From: Sphingomonas pseudosanguinis
GTDB lineage: Bacteria > Pseudomonadota > Alphaproteobacteria > Sphingomonadales > Sphingomonadaceae
Assembly: GCF_014196255.1 (NCBI RefSeq)
Contig: NZ_JACIDH010000009.1
Location: 83,233-147,232, forward strand
Length of the DNA: 64,000 nucleotides
Direction: 5' to 3'
Part shown: piece after piece, positions 35,372 to 45,050 of the stretch
How the letters are laid out: each line of letters opens with the position of its first letter
How positions within the stretch are numbered: position 1 is the stretch's first letter
Notes under the pieces: generated by a model
Told to the model about the DNA's origin: nothing
Databases searched by the model: none
What the model saw: the letters and a program-made list of their open reading frames with translations, nothing else
Position numbers and translations under genes: made by a program

Positions 35372-35579
35372 CGGCCGATCATAGAATCGAATGGTTAACC
35401 GCTGGCTTCGCCCTTTTATAATTCCCGATACATGATCCCATTGGGACTGCCCCTGCCGTCTCGCTGGCCGTTCGTTTGTGGGGGGGGCCGTGGTGGCCAG
35501 GAACTTCGACGAGCATCGCTTTTAATCAGGCCCCTGTGCATTGTAGGGACACAGATTCACGGTAAGCGTCAGCGGGCAG
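35372..35579. other. Short gene-free stretch
   Basis: Two hundred bases before the left end of the Tn3-family element, beyond the fragment at 35580. A poly-G run near 35478-35485 and no sensible frame; I see nothing else. Confidence 0.3.
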
Positions 35580-35773
35580 TTAGCGGCGCAGTTTCTCGAT
35601 ACCAAGTTCGCGCCACATCCATTTGCAGTCGTAGGTCGCCATCGGGTCGCTCGGATCGGGCTTTGCGCCGCTGCGGTTTTCGAGGTGTTTGAGCCAGACA
35701 GCAAGACGATCGCGGCCTGCGGCGGTCTTGGCGGCCGCACGCGGGGTGATATCGCCCAGCATCCCGACCGGTT
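35580..35773 (-). pseudogene. C-terminal fragment of an unknown protein cut by the Tn3-family element
   Basis: The last 64 residues of a protein (starting PVGMLGDITPRAAAKTAAGR and ending WMWRELGIEKLRR) are open up to the transposon edge at 35774. The frame has good codon use and continues into the inverted repeat only as nonsense. The missing 5' part is not found on the other side of the transposon at 40986, so a deletion or rearrangement followed insertion. I do not recognise the family. Confidence 0.5.
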
Positions 35774-35806
35774 GGGGTCGGTTCCGGCTGAGGGCGAAAT
35801 GACACC

Positions 35807-38704
35807 CTAAGCGTTTGCGTCCTTGGGCCAGAGATATTCGCCGGTGAGGAGGATGTGCGCCCATCCGAGTGGGGAAACATGGGCGAGCAGATGGTCCGGC
35901 GTATCCAGCCCCTCGCGACGCCAGGCCTCGACGGCATGGCCGAGGTGCAGGGTGTTCCAGTAGACGATGATGGCGGTGAGCAGGTTGAGGCCCGCGATCC
36001 GGTAGTGCTGGCCTTCAGTGGTACGGTCGCGGATCTCGCCCTGACGTCCGATGCGCAGGGCGTTCTTCAGCGCATGGTGCGCCTCGCCTTTGTTGAGGCC
36101 GACCTGGGCTCGCCGCTGCATACCGGTGTCGAGAATCCATTCGATGATGAACAGCGTACGTTCGATCCGACCGACCTCGCGCAGCGCGGCGGCCAGGTCG
36201 TTCTGGCGCGGATAGGCGGCGAGCTTGCGCAGGATGCGGCTCGGCGCGACTTGGCCGGCGCTCATGGTGGCGGCGCAGCGGAACAGGTCGGGCCAGTTGG
36301 AGACGATCAGCGCCTCGCGTGCCTTGCCGCCTACCAGCGGGCGCAGCTCGGTCGGCGTGGCGGCAGGATCGAAGACGTACAGCCGCTTGGACGGCAGGTC
36401 GCGGATGCGCAGCACGAGGCGGTAGCCGAGCATCGCGCTGATCCCGAACAGGTGGTCGGTGAACCCGCCGGTGTCGGCATACTGTTCCTCGATCCGCCGC
36501 CCCGCTTCGTTCATCGTCAGACCGTCGAGCAGATAGGGTGCCTCGCTGACGGTCGCGGGGATCGGCTGCGACGCGAACGGCGCGAAGCGGTCGTTGATGT
36601 GCGTATAGGCCTTGATGCCGGGGTCGTTGCCGTAGCGGGCATTGATCGTGTTCATCGCCTCGCCCTGCCGCGCGGCAGGGTAGAACTGACCATCGGCGGA
36701 CGCGGTGGTGCCCATGCCCCAGATCCGCGCCATCGGCAGGTCGCCCTGCGCGGCGACCACGGCGGCCAGTGCCTGGTCGATCGCCTTACTCTCGACATGC
36801 CAGCGCGCGAGGCGGGAAAGTTGCCAATAGTCGTGGGTGTTGCAGGCCTCGGCCATCTTGCGCAGGCCAAGGTTCAGCCCCTCGGCGAGCAGGACGTTGA
36901 GCAGGCCGATCCGGTCGCCGCACGGCACGCCGGTGCGCAGATGGGTGAAGGCGTCGGTGAAGGCGAGCGCGGCATCGACTTCGAGCAGCAGGTCGGTGAT
37001 GCGGACGGGCGGCAGGCGGCGGTACAGGTCGAGCACCAGCTCCTCGATCCCGTCCGGCGGGTCGGCAGTGAGGCGGTCGATGCGCAGCGTGCCGCCTTCG
37101 ATACTGCCATGCGGGATCGTCCCGTTGCGCGCGGTGCGACCGAGGCGGGCGAGGCCATCGGCAAGCCGCGCCTGGCGATCGGCGAGCCAGACATGCGGGT
37201 CAGGTGGGACCGCCAGCTTCATGGTGTGCGCGACCGTCATCGGGACGAGGACATGCCGCAGGTCGCCGTAGCGATGCGAACGGTCGAGCCAGATGTCGCC
37301 CGAGCGCAGCGCGTCGCGCAGGTGGAACATCACCGCCACCTCGCGGAGACGCGCATCGTTACCGCCCTTCATCCGCAACTGGCGACGCCATTTGGAATGC
37401 GGGCGCAGAAAATCGTCGGTCGCCGGGAGTTCACCCCGGGCGGCGATGGCGGTCACCGCGTCGAGAAGGGGCCGGGCGACCGGGGCGGCTGCGAGGTCGA
37501 GGCAGCGCAGCATACGCGGCGCATAGCGGCGGAAGCGGTGATAGCCCCGATCGACATGGGTCAGCGGATCGTCGCCCAGCGTGTCGGTCAGCGTCCTGGC
37601 GGTCGCGACGAGATGGTCGAGACGATCCCAGCCCGAGACGCGCGCGACCGCATCTTCCAGCGACGCGCCGTCGCCATGCGCGTCGAGCAGCGATCGGCCG
37701 AGCGCCGCGAACCCGTCCAGCGTCGCGGTGACCGCGCCTCTGGTTTCCGCAAGGCACGCATCGTGCAGCTGCTTCGCCTCGCGCCAGGTCCGGCCGACGA
37801 TCCGGTCATGCGTCTCGATCACCGCGTCGGCGGTCGCGGCGGCCCATTCGATGACGCAGACCGCGAGGATGGCGCGACGCCGGTCGGCGTTCAGATCGCG
37901 CAGGCCATCGGCGAAATAGCGTTCGCCCTGCCGGCGCAACCGGGCGACGCGGTGCGGCGGGACGCCGGCGATCAGGTCAGCGCCGAGGTTCATCGCGCGC
38001 AGGAACTCCAACCGGTCGAGCAGCCGGTTCGCCGCGGCGGAATTGTTGCCCGGCTCGATCCGGCGCAGCCAGATGAAGCGGCTGATCGCGCCCGGCAGCA
38101 TCTCGGTCGTCAGTCGATCGAGCCGGGTACAGGCGACGCGATCGAGGCGCGTGGCGATCCGCTTCTCAATACCGCGCTCGGCCGCGACCAGCGCGTCGGC
38201 GCACAGCCGCTCGATGGTGGTGATCGCCGGCAGTATGGTCATGGTATCGCGGCAGCGGGCGATGAAGCGCCGGGCGAGATCGTCGTTAGAGCGCGCGTGT
38301 TCGGCTTCGGCGAGCAGCCAGTCGCGGAACACGCGTGCCGGTACGCCCTGACCGGGGAACGTCCTGTAGCCGTAGGTCCGGCGCAGCATTTCCATGTGCT
38401 GTTGGCGGGTCTGGCGGCGGACGGCATAGCGAACGAGCGTGTCGCCGACGATGCCGAGCTGGACACCGAGGAAGGCGGACACCGCCAGCGGGATGACCTC
38501 GCCCGGTGCCAGCATCCGGCCGGGATAGCGCAACGCACAGAGTTGCAGCGCGAAGCCGATCCGGTTCTCCGGGCGGCGTCGCCGGTCGATATGGATCAGG
38601 TCGTCATCCGCCAGGATGTAGTGCCGCAGCAGCGACGCTTCGTCGGTCGGCAGGTCAAGCAGCACCGACTGCTGCCGGGCACTCAGGATATGGCGGCGCG
38701 GCAT
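35807..38704 (-). CDS. tnpA: Tn3-family transposase
   Basis: 965 residues from the ATG at 38704 (MPRRHILSARQ, a typical start); a longer frame from 38746 is possible. The catalytic DDE core is intact: first Asp in TASADGQFYPA, second Asp in LVLRIRDLPSKRLYVF, Glu in LREVGRIERTLFIIEW. The N-terminal half has the DNA-binding part for the terminal repeats. The stop codon lies inside the left inverted repeat, so the gene runs to the very end of the element. It catalyses replicative transposition, forming cointegrates that TnpR resolves. Confidence 0.95.
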   Translation of the reverse strand: MPRRHILSARQQSVLLDLPTDEASLLRHYILADDDLIHIDRRRRPENRIGFALQLCALRYPGRMLAPGEVIPLAVSAFLGVQLGIVGDTLVRYAVRRQTRQQHMEMLRRTYGYRTFPGQGVPARVFRDWLLAEAEHARSNDDLARRFIARCRDTMTILPAITTIERLCADALVAAERGIEKRIATRLDRVACTRLDRLTTEMLPGAISRFIWLRRIEPGNNSAAANRLLDRLEFLRAMNLGADLIAGVPPHRVARLRRQGERYFADGLRDLNADRRRAILAVCVIEWAAATADAVIETHDRIVGRTWREAKQLHDACLAETRGAVTATLDGFAALGRSLLDAHGDGASLEDAVARVSGWDRLDHLVATARTLTDTLGDDPLTHVDRGYHRFRRYAPRMLRCLDLAAAPVARPLLDAVTAIAARGELPATDDFLRPHSKWRRQLRMKGGNDARLREVAVMFHLRDALRSGDIWLDRSHRYGDLRHVLVPMTVAHTMKLAVPPDPHVWLADRQARLADGLARLGRTARNGTIPHGSIEGGTLRIDRLTADPPDGIEELVLDLYRRLPPVRITDLLLEVDAALAFTDAFTHLRTGVPCGDRIGLLNVLLAEGLNLGLRKMAEACNTHDYWQLSRLARWHVESKAIDQALAAVVAAQGDLPMARIWGMGTTASADGQFYPAARQGEAMNTINARYGNDPGIKAYTHINDRFAPFASQPIPATVSEAPYLLDGLTMNEAGRRIEEQYADTGGFTDHLFGISAMLGYRLVLRIRDLPSKRLYVFDPAATPTELRPLVGGKAREALIVSNWPDLFRCAATMSAGQVAPSRILRKLAAYPRQNDLAAALREVGRIERTLFIIEWILDTGMQRRAQVGLNKGEAHHALKNALRIGRQGEIRDRTTEGQHYRIAGLNLLTAIIVYWNTLHLGHAVEAWRREGLDTPDHLLAHVSPLGWAHILLTGEYLWPKDANA

Positions 38705-38797
38705 GGCCAGTGTCCCGGTTGAACAGAAGTCTGTTTTGGACAACACTCACCCCACGCAAATCAAGGGTTTTTGAAGCCTGATTTCAGGAAGGTTCAA
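38705..38797. promoter_or_regulatory. Divergent promoter and likely res region of the Tn3-family element
   Basis: The only sizeable spacer between tnpA and tnpR, which in this family holds the resolution site and overlapping promoters. It contains the short dyad ACAGA/TCTGT near 38714-38726 and AT-rich stretches. At 93 bp it is shorter than the usual three-subsite res (about 120 bp), so part of the site may overlap the gene starts. Confidence 0.45.
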
Positions 38798-39427
38798 TTG
38801 GGACAACGCGCCGCCATCTACGCCAGGGTCTCGACCGCCGACCAGTCGTGTGAGCGGCAGCTGCGTGACCTCGCCGGTTTCGCCGAGCGTGGCGGCTATG
38901 AGGTCATCGACGTTTTCCGCGAAACCGCCTCAGGGATGAAGGCCAACCGCTCGGCGCGCGCCGAAGTGATGAAACTGGCGCAGGCCCGCCACATCGATGC
39001 GATCCTTGTCACCGAACTCAGCCGGTGGGGACGCTCGACCCAGGACCTGCTCGATACGCTGAACCGGCTGTCGGGTTGGCGGGTATCGGTAGTCGCGATG
39101 AGCGGCATGACGTTCGAGGTCGATACACCGCACGGGCGAATGATGGCTACGATGCTCGCCGGCATCGCGCAATTCGAGCGCGACATGCTGAGCGAGCGCG
39201 TTCGGTCCGGTCTCGCCGCGGCGCGGGCGCGGGGTCGCAAACTCGGGCGACAGTCCGGCGACCGCCCCAAGTCCGACCGGCTCGCCCCCAAGGTGCTGGC
39301 GCTCGTTGCCGAAGGTCGCAGCTATCGTTGGATCGCGCGCGACCTCGGCCTCAGCAAGAACACCGTCGCCGCGATCGTGGGGCGGGCGCGGTTGGACACG
39401 GCCCCTGACATTGAAATAGCAGAGTAA
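38798..39427 (+). CDS. tnpR: Serine recombinase (resolvase)
   Basis: 209 residues from the TTG at 38798, which has AGGAAGG at 38786-38792; a TTG at 38771 is the alternative. The catalytic Ser is in AAIYARVSTADQ; the core motifs LVTELSRWGRSTQDL and HGRMMATMLAGIAQFERDML follow, and a C-terminal helix-turn-helix (GRSYRWIARDLGLSKNTVAA) binds the res subsites. It resolves cointegrates formed by TnpA. It is longer than Tn3 TnpR by about 20 residues at the C-terminus. Confidence 0.92.
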   Translation: MGQRAAIYARVSTADQSCERQLRDLAGFAERGGYEVIDVFRETASGMKANRSARAEVMKLAQARHIDAILVTELSRWGRSTQDLLDTLNRLSGWRVSVVAMSGMTFEVDTPHGRMMATMLAGIAQFERDMLSERVRSGLAAARARGRKLGRQSGDRPKSDRLAPKVLALVAEGRSYRWIARDLGLSKNTVAAIVGRARLDTAPDIEIAE

Positions 39428-39549
39428 TCAGTTTTCACCTCCCGCCCCCGCCGAGAGGGCGCCAGTCGCCCCATATCGGCCTGTCGCTGAAGCTGCCGTA
39501 CATTCATCGACCAGCAGATTGGGTGCCGCTTGTCGGACGCGACGCCAGT

Positions 39550-40761
39550 CTAACGGGCAAACCTGCTGAACAACCCCCATCCCGCCAAGCCGGCGGCTGT
39601 ACCCAGCGTACCGGCAATCAGATAAGCACCGACCGCGTTGCTCGGGGTGAACAGCCCACCCGTGACATAGCCAATGATGACGGCGCTGCTCGTGACTGCG
39701 CCGTAAATAGCTGCAACCTTCCCATGGTGGTCGGTCGGCGTTTCGTTTTGCAGCATCGTGCGTACCGCCACATTGTGCACGCTGTTGGCAACTCCGCCGA
39801 ATACGAAAACCATCCCGATCAACATGATGGTGGCCGCGCCGACCAAAGCGGCGCTGCCGATCACCAGCATGGTTACGCCAATCATAGTGGCCGCAACGAA
39901 AGCCAAAGGAGCAGGTCGGCGCATCGGCCGCGCACCTGCCGCGAGAGCGCCCAGGATCATGCCGGCGGCCCAGCAAGCGGTTACCAGGCCAAATGCGAGG
40001 GGGCCTTGCTTCAGCGTCACTGTGATCAGGAACACGAATGCTACATCTGCGATGGCAGAGGCAAAGACCTCCAAAGCCAGCGATCCTGTCATCACCGTGA
40101 TCCGCCGGTTGCGGAGGATCGGCCAGTACTCGGCGAGCAATGTACGAGGTTCCTGCTCATCCGGCGCTATCGGCCGGCGCAAGCCGCTGGCCAGGATCAC
40201 GGTGGCGAGCAAGACGTAGCTGGCAGCATCAATGAGCAAAGCACTGCGCGCGCCGATCCACGCAATCAGGATACCGCCCGCTACCGGACCTGCAAGCATC
40301 CCAACACCGCGCACAAGCTCAAGCACGGAATTCGCGCGGCTGAGCGGCATGCCAAGTGCTGTCGCCAGTACGGGTATAAGCGCGAAGGTCGCCGTTCCGC
40401 TGATGGCGAAGCAGATGCTGAGCACGCTTGCGCCAACGAGCGTCGGCAACATCGCCGTGTTGCCGGCAATCCAGGCGAGAAGCGCCGCTTGTGCTAGGCC
40501 GGTGACGACAAGTATTCTGCCAGCATCACGCCTATCGACAAAGCGACCGATGAACGGAGCAGCGATTAAACCAGGTAGCAGCTGCGCAATCAGCAGCATG
40601 GGCACGGCAAAACGCGTCTCGTTCTCGGCAGCCCGAAACATCAGAGTGATGAGGGAGATCTCGTCACCAATGGTGGAGACAGTTAAGGTCACCAGCACAA
40701 GCCAGCCCCAGCCCGATCTGATCCGTACAGCTACCGTCCCGGGTCCCTCCATAACAGGCAT
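39550..40761 (-). CDS. MFS transporter, transposon cargo
   Basis: 403 residues with about twelve membrane helices. The loop-2/3 region FIGRFVDRRDAGRILVVTGL is the usual MFS motif A relative, and GPVAGGILIAWIGARSALLI fits the TM5 region. The overall look is of DHA3-like drug exporters or small-molecule efflux carriers. It is the only cargo of the transposon and is transcribed toward tnpR without an adjacent regulator. The substrate is unknown. Confidence 0.85.
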   Translation of the reverse strand: MPVMEGPGTVAVRIRSGWGWLVLVTLTVSTIGDEISLITLMFRAAENETRFAVPMLLIAQLLPGLIAAPFIGRFVDRRDAGRILVVTGLAQAALLAWIAGNTAMLPTLVGASVLSICFAISGTATFALIPVLATALGMPLSRANSVLELVRGVGMLAGPVAGGILIAWIGARSALLIDAASYVLLATVILASGLRRPIAPDEQEPRTLLAEYWPILRNRRITVMTGSLALEVFASAIADVAFVFLITVTLKQGPLAFGLVTACWAAGMILGALAAGARPMRRPAPLAFVAATMIGVTMLVIGSAALVGAATIMLIGMVFVFGGVANSVHNVAVRTMLQNETPTDHHGKVAAIYGAVTSSAVIIGYVTGGLFTPSNAVGAYLIAGTLGTAAGLAGWGLFSRFAR

Positions 40762-41079
40762 TTGTCTGAGGCCGGGTGCTGAAGCAACTTATTTGCCCGG
40801 CGGGCGCTCGACCGGAAGATATTCAGGGCAGTGCTTCCGCAAAGCCCGCTGCGTACAGAAAAACCGGGCGAACTCGAGATGGCAGCGAGTAGAGGATCGC
40901 TGTCGGAAAGCCACCAGTCCGTTCTCCAGCCAAACCCGGCCATTTCGCTTAGGGTGTCATTTCGCCCTCAGCCGGAACCGACCCCAGAAGCAGCTTCGCC
41001 GCCATTGCCGCCTTCCGGTTCCGCTTCGCTCCACCTCCAGGCGCCAATGGCAACGGAGGCGACAATGCACTAACAATCA

Positions 41080-41511
41080 TCACGGACCACTCAGTGGGGG
41101 CCGGTCACCATCGACTGCCGAAGACGACCGGACTTCAAACGCAAATACGTGCGCCTCCTTTTTACCTTGCGGCAAACTATCGAGCACCGTTCTCGCCTCA
41201 TGACCTAGCCACACGATGCGCGGACCCGTTTTCGAGTCTGTCAGCTTCAGCTTCCGCCCTTGAACTTCGCCCCAAGTCAGATTGAGAATTTCGCCGCGCC
41301 GGCAGCCCGTCAGCGCCAGCAGCGATATGACCGCGACCTCCAACGGCTTCTTATCACGAGCGTCAGCCAGCGCCTTCCCGAGCCGCGCCATTTCGTCCTC
41401 ACTCAGGAAGCGCTCGATTTTGCGGCCCTTGTTTCGTCTGATGCCACGAAACGGGTTTGCCGGCGTTGTCGAGCAGGATCGACAAAACCTCGGCATAATC
41501 GACCGGGTCAA
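41080..41511 (-). pseudogene. Truncated tyrosine recombinase (phage-type integrase)
   Basis: A frame of 143 residues covers the middle of a tyrosine integrase: NPFRGIRRNKGRKIERFLSE, then LALTGCRRGEILNLTWGEV with the first catalytic Arg, and KTGPRIVWLG with the Lys strand. The C-terminal part with His-x-x-Arg and the nucleophilic Tyr is missing, replaced after about residue 130 by unrelated sequence. The N-terminal part is broken upstream by the IS6 element. It may be what remains of the integrase of an integrated element. Confidence 0.75.
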
Positions 41512-41628
41512 GCGGCAGCGCTACGCCCGTGCAACCCGCGGTATCGAGGAAGAAGCGCTTATCGGGGCTCTGTTGCAAAAATTGGCGTGATGCCGATCTG
41601 GCGGCTTTGAGCTGGAGGCGGAGCGGGC

Positions 41629-41986
41629 GTGAACGATTTCAAATGGCGGCATTTTAGGGGTGAGATCATTCTCTGGGGCGTTCGTTGGTATTGCAAATAC
41701 GGCATCAGCTACCGGAACCTTGAGGAAATATTGGAGGAACGGGGCGTCAGTGTCGATCACACAACGCTGTACCGCTGGGTTCAGCACTATGCGCCCGAGA
41801 TCGAGAAGCGTTTGCGCTGGTACTGGAAGCGGCCGGGGCTTTCACGAAGCTGGCGCGTCGACGAGACGTACATCAAGGTCAAAGGCAAATGGGCCTACCT
41901 CTATCGAGCGGTCGACAAGGAGGGCGACACCATCGACTTTTACCTGTCGGCGACGCGGAATATGAAAGCCGCCAGGCGCTTCCTGG
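41629..41986 (+). pseudogene. IS6-family transposase, 5' part
   Basis: Residues 1-119 from a GTG start: NDFKWRHFRGEIILWGVRWY, the helix-turn-helix region and the first catalytic Asp in SWRVDETYIKVKGKW. The frame stops making sense after RRFLG, where the IS5-family element enters. The remainder continues at 45497. Confidence 0.88.
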
Positions 41987-42046
41987 GGTCAGGACCCATT
42001 GATCTGAGCGGCTCGATCTGATTCAGGCTCCGTGAGGAGACAGAGG

Positions 42047-42373
42047 ATGAGCGACCTGTACTGGCTGACGGACGAGCAGATGGCGCGGCTCGAACCGTAT
42101 TTTCCCAAGAGCCACGGCAAGCCACGGGTTGATGACCGGCGAGTGTTGAGCGGCATCGTTTTCGTCAACCGCAACGGGCTGCGTTGGTGCGATGCCCCTC
42201 GGGAGTATGGCCCACACAAGACGCTCTACAACGGGTGGAAGCGATGGGGCGAAAGGGGTGTCTTCCTCCGCATAATGGAAGGACTGGCAGCCGCGAGCGC
42301 CACGCCGAAGACGATCATGATCGACGCGACCTATCTGAAGGCGCACCGCACGGCGTCCAGCCTGCGGGTTAAA
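42047..42373 (+). pseudogene. IS5-family transposase, 5' part
   Basis: Begins at the ATG at 42047 behind AGGAGA. It has the DUF4096-type N-terminus (SDLYWLTDEQMARLEPYFPK) and the first catalytic Asp in KTIMIDATYLKAH, and breaks after SLRVK where the IS110-family element is inserted. The 3' part resumes at 45051. Confidence 0.85.
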
Positions 42374-42388
42374 CGTATGGCTCGCCCC

Positions 42389-42625
42389 GTCGGCAAGCGG
42401 TTTGTGTCTGATGTTCTGAGCAGTCTGCGAAAACGTATCCGGCCTTTCGACGCGAGGTCGTTGGCCAAGATGGAGATCCGCGCGTCCTGGTCCTCATAAA
42501 GGGGCCGGCATCGAGTGCCATTTTAAGCCATAGGGTTCCAGGTCACCGGTCGACTGTCAGGCCATCTTTCACTTACCTCCCGCAGACATCATCCAGCCGG
42601 TGCAAGGTGCATCGGCTGATCTCGT
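42389..42625 (-). ncRNA. Candidate bridge-RNA segment of the IS1111-like element
   Basis: About 235 bp of non-coding DNA between the transposase stop and the element end. IS110-family recombinases are guided by an RNA made from a non-coding end of the element, and in the IS1111 group this lies downstream of the gene. Position and length fit; structure was not computed, so this is inference from family knowledge. Confidence 0.35.
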
Positions 42626-43288
42626 TCACGCCGCTTGTGCGGCTGGATCGTAAGTACGCTCATGACGCAGGAGCGCCCAGACGATGCGCGCCATCTTGGC
42701 CGCTAGCGCCACCACGACGGTGTTGTGATGGGAACGCGACAAAAGGCCGCGCAGCCAGGCGCCGAGTCGTGTGTCGCTCTTGCTCATCGTCGGTAGTGAT
42801 GCCCGGGCACCCTGGATCAGGTTTTTCCGCAGATAGCGGCTTCCGCGCTTGGTGATGCCGAGCAATCGCGGTTTACCCCCGGTCGTTGCTTGACGCGGCA
42901 CGAGCCCAAGCCAGGCGGCAAGATCCCTGCCCCGTGCGAAAGTTCGAGCGTCGCCAACTGCAGCTACCAGCGCCGTCGCGTTCAGCGCGCCGATACCAGG
43001 AATAGTCAGGAGGCGCCGCGTTCGCTCATCCGAGCGGGCAGCCTCGGTAAACTCGGCATTGAGATCTGCGATCCGGTCATCAAGGGCAATCCAGAGCAGG
43101 CGCATATCACTGACGAGCCGATGGATACGAGAGCCCAGCACTGGCTCGTCACCATCGAGCATCTCACCCAGCCGGACGGCAAGCTTTGCGCGTCCTTGCG
43201 GGACTATGTAGCCGCGCTCCAGAAGAAGACTCCTGATCTGGTTCATCAACGAGGTGCGATCACCGACAAGCTGGTCACGGATGCGGTA
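42626..43288 (-). pseudogene. IS110-family transposase, C-terminal part
   Basis: About 220 residues, open from the IS3 edge at 43288. It starts YRIRDQLVGDRTSLMNQIRS and contains the C-terminal Transposase_20 region (RRLLTIPGIGALNATALVAA; AWLGLVPRQATTGGKPRLLG). The conserved Ser-bearing segment SRYLRKNLIQGARA is present. The N-terminal part is at 44610-44975. Confidence 0.88.
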
Positions 43289-43327
43289 TGAAGCGTCCCG
43301 GATTTTCCGGAGGCAGTTTGGTTTGAG

Positions 43328-44236
43328 TCACGCCGCGATAGCGGTTTCCTGCTGGGCGGCATAGTATTCAGCTTCGGCCTCGGCAGGCGTGACGTAGCCG
43401 ATCGGGCCGAAGAGGCGTTGGTTGTTGAACCAGTCCACCCACTGCAACGTCGCCATCTCGACAGCGGCGAGGCTCGGCCATGAGCGCTGCCGCCAGATGA
43501 CCTCGGCCTTGAACAGGCCATTGATCGTCTCGGCGAGAGCATTGTCGTAGGAATCCCCGACGCTGCCAACCGAGGGCACCAGTTTTGCCTCTGCCAGGCG
43601 CTGGGTGTAGCTCATGGCGAGGTATTGCGAGCCCCTGTCGGAATGATGGATGAGACCATCGTCGGCGGTGGGACGCCGGGCATGGATGGCCTGCTCGAGG
43701 GCATCCAGCACGAAGCCGGCGGTAGCACGGCTGCTGACTTTCCATCCGACGATCCGGCGGGCGAACGCATCGATGACGAACGCCACGTAGACGAACCCCG
43801 CCCAGGTGTGGACGTAGGTGAAGTCCACGACCCACAAGGCATTCGGGCGCTGGACCTTGAATTCCCGATTGACCTTGTCGAGTGGACATGGAGCCTTGCG
43901 ATCCGGAACCGTGGTGATGCAGGACTTGCCACGCCGGACACCGGCCAGCCCCATCGCCTTCATCAGCCGCTCGACCGTGCATTTGGCGATGGTGGCGCCC
44001 TCGCGCAGCAGCTGCCGCCACACCTTGCGCGATCCGTAAAGGCCAAAGCTGGCCTCGTGGACGCGCCGGATATGGTCCTTCCGCTCGTCGTCACGCCGGG
44101 CGCGAGGAGAACGTTTGCCCGGATCGGCCAGGCGCGCGGCGTGTTGATGATACGAGGAGGGGGCGACCGCCAGTTCCTGGCAGATCGGCTCGATCCCCAA
44201 CTCCTCCCGATGAGCGTCGGTGAACGCCATCTTCAT
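43328..44236 (-). CDS. IS3-family transposase OrfB
   Basis: 302 residues. The integrase core has the DDE residues in [25 protein letters not shown] and the Glu of [16 protein letters not shown]. An N-terminal HTH_21-like segment ([20 protein letters not shown]) precedes it. It overlaps orfA by 4 nt and is normally made as an OrfAB fusion by a -1 frameshift. All catalytic residues are present, so this innermost element could be active. Confidence 0.93.
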   Translation of the reverse strand: MKMAFTDAHREELGIEPICQELAVAPSSYHQHAARLADPGKRSPRARRDDERKDHIRRVHEASFGLYGSRKVWRQLLREGATIAKCTVERLMKAMGLAGVRRGKSCITTVPDRKAPCPLDKVNREFKVQRPNALWVVDFTYVHTWAGFVYVAFVIDAFARRIVGWKVSSRATAGFVLDALEQAIHARRPTADDGLIHHSDRGSQYLAMSYTQRLAEAKLVPSVGSVGDSYDNALAETINGLFKAEVIWRQRSWPSLAAVEMATLQWVDWFNNQRLFGPIGYVTPAEAEAEYYAAQQETAIAA

Positions 44237-44556
44237 CGCCCGGGGCGGTCGAGCTCCGCCATCGCAAAATATGCCGACGCCTTCCGAAGGATCTCGTTTG
44301 CCCGGCGGAGCTCCTTCACTTCCCGCTCGAGCAACTTCAATCTGGCACGGTCATCATCGGCCAGTGCCGCTGGTTCCGCGCGCCGGCCAGCGTCGTCGCG
44401 GCACCAACGCCGCAGCGTCTCCGCCGTGCAGCCGATCTTGCCGGCGATCGACACCAGCGCGTCCCATTCCGAACGGTGATCCGCCCGGTGCTCGCTCACC
44501 ATCCGAACAGCCCGCTCGCGGACCTCAGGCGAAAACTTGTTTGTCGTCTTGCTCAT
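44233..44556 (-). CDS. IS3-family transposase OrfA
   Basis: 107 residues with a helix-turn-helix ([20 protein letters not shown]) and a leucine-zipper-like stretch ([20 protein letters not shown]) that mediates dimerisation. Ends [13 protein letters not shown], the usual junction with OrfB. It binds the terminal repeats. Confidence 0.92.
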   Translation of the reverse strand: MSKTTNKFSPEVRERAVRMVSEHRADHRSEWDALVSIAGKIGCTAETLRRWCRDDAGRRAEPAALADDDRARLKLLEREVKELRRANEILRKASAYFAMAELDRPGR

Positions 44557-44609
44557 TCTCGATGCTCCTACTCACAAGTGGGAGCCTCCAGGAAATCCGG
44601 GACGCTTCA

Positions 44610-44975
44610 ATGCAGCGTTTGCATGTCGAGTTGTTCCTCGGTTTTCAACTCGACGAACCGCACGGTCGGCCGTGTTGCCGCTTCCGCGATTGCCTCAGCG
44701 TCGCGGTCGTCGTTCTTCTGCGCCTTAACGTATGGACGGACATATTCCGGCGACATCAGCCGAACGGCATGGCCTTGTCGTGCCAGCGCCCGTCCCATGT
44801 GATGAGCTCCGCAGCAGGCCTCCATCGCTACGACGCAAGCCGGCAGGCCTGCGGCGTATGTGATGACCGTGTCGCGGCGCATCCGTCGGCGGACGACGAC
44901 TTTGCCGGTCGCATCCAGCCCAACCACGCTGCAGCTGTTCTTGCCTAGATCAATTCCCAGAACCGATACGTCCAT
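44610..44975 (-). pseudogene. IS110-family transposase, N-terminal part
   Basis: Residues 1-122 from the ATG at 44975 (MDVSVLGIDLGKNSCSVVGL). The DEDD RuvC-like domain is visible: Asp in GIDLGK, Glu in VAMEACCGAHH, Asp pair in AQKNDDRDAEAIAEAA. The frame is cut after DMQTLH by the IS3-family element. Confidence 0.88.
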
Positions 44976-45050
44976 GACCTTTGCTCCTTCCTCAAACGAC
45001 CTGCTGTCGTAGGATGACAACGATTCGGATAAGGGGCGAGCCATCCATAA

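Larger units (their letters stand above)
35774..40985. mobile_element. Tn3-family transposon with MFS cargo (5.2 kb)
   Basis: Perfect 38-bp terminal inverted repeats lie at 35774-35811 and 40948-40985, beginning GGGGTCGG and ending CCCTAAG as is canonical for the family. Inside are tnpA (minus), a serine recombinase tnpR (plus, divergent) and a single cargo gene for an MFS transporter (minus). The 5-bp flanks are CGGTT on the left and AGAAG on the right, so there is no target duplication; one side has been rearranged after insertion. A 34-bp relic of a closely related terminal repeat lies at 53469. Confidence 0.92.
43289..44609. mobile_element. IS3-family element inside the IS110-family element
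   Basis: 1321 bp with terminal repeats starting TGAAGCGTCCCGGATTT at 43289 and, inverted, at 44609; about 26 bp with two or three mismatches. It carries overlapping orfA and orfB on the minus strand and is apparently complete. No target duplication is visible at the edges. Confidence 0.88.
42371..45050. mobile_element. IS110-family (IS1111-like) element inside the IS5 element, itself interrupted
   Basis: Short inverted repeats ATGGCTCGCCCC (42377-42388) and its complement (45033-45044) lie a few bases inside the edges, the subterminal placement typical of the IS1111 group. The transposase is on the minus strand and is split by an IS3-family element at 43289-44609. On its own strand the element has a short leader (about 70 bp) and a long 3' non-coding tail (42389-42625). 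Confidence 0.8.

Noticed and set aside
35372..35580. Possible gene around the poly-G run before the transposon
   Set aside because: Frames here lack a start with a ribosome binding site and show no sensible composition.
35855..38722. 955-codon open frame on the plus strand across tnpA
   Set aside because: Exact mirror of the transposase gene; the minus strand carries the DDE motifs.
35769..40990. 5-bp target duplication around the Tn3-family transposon
   Set aside because: The flanks CGGTT and AGAAG do not match.
43286..44612. 3-bp target duplication around the IS3-family element
   Set aside because: GTA on the left and ATG on the right do not match at the repeat edges as I read them.
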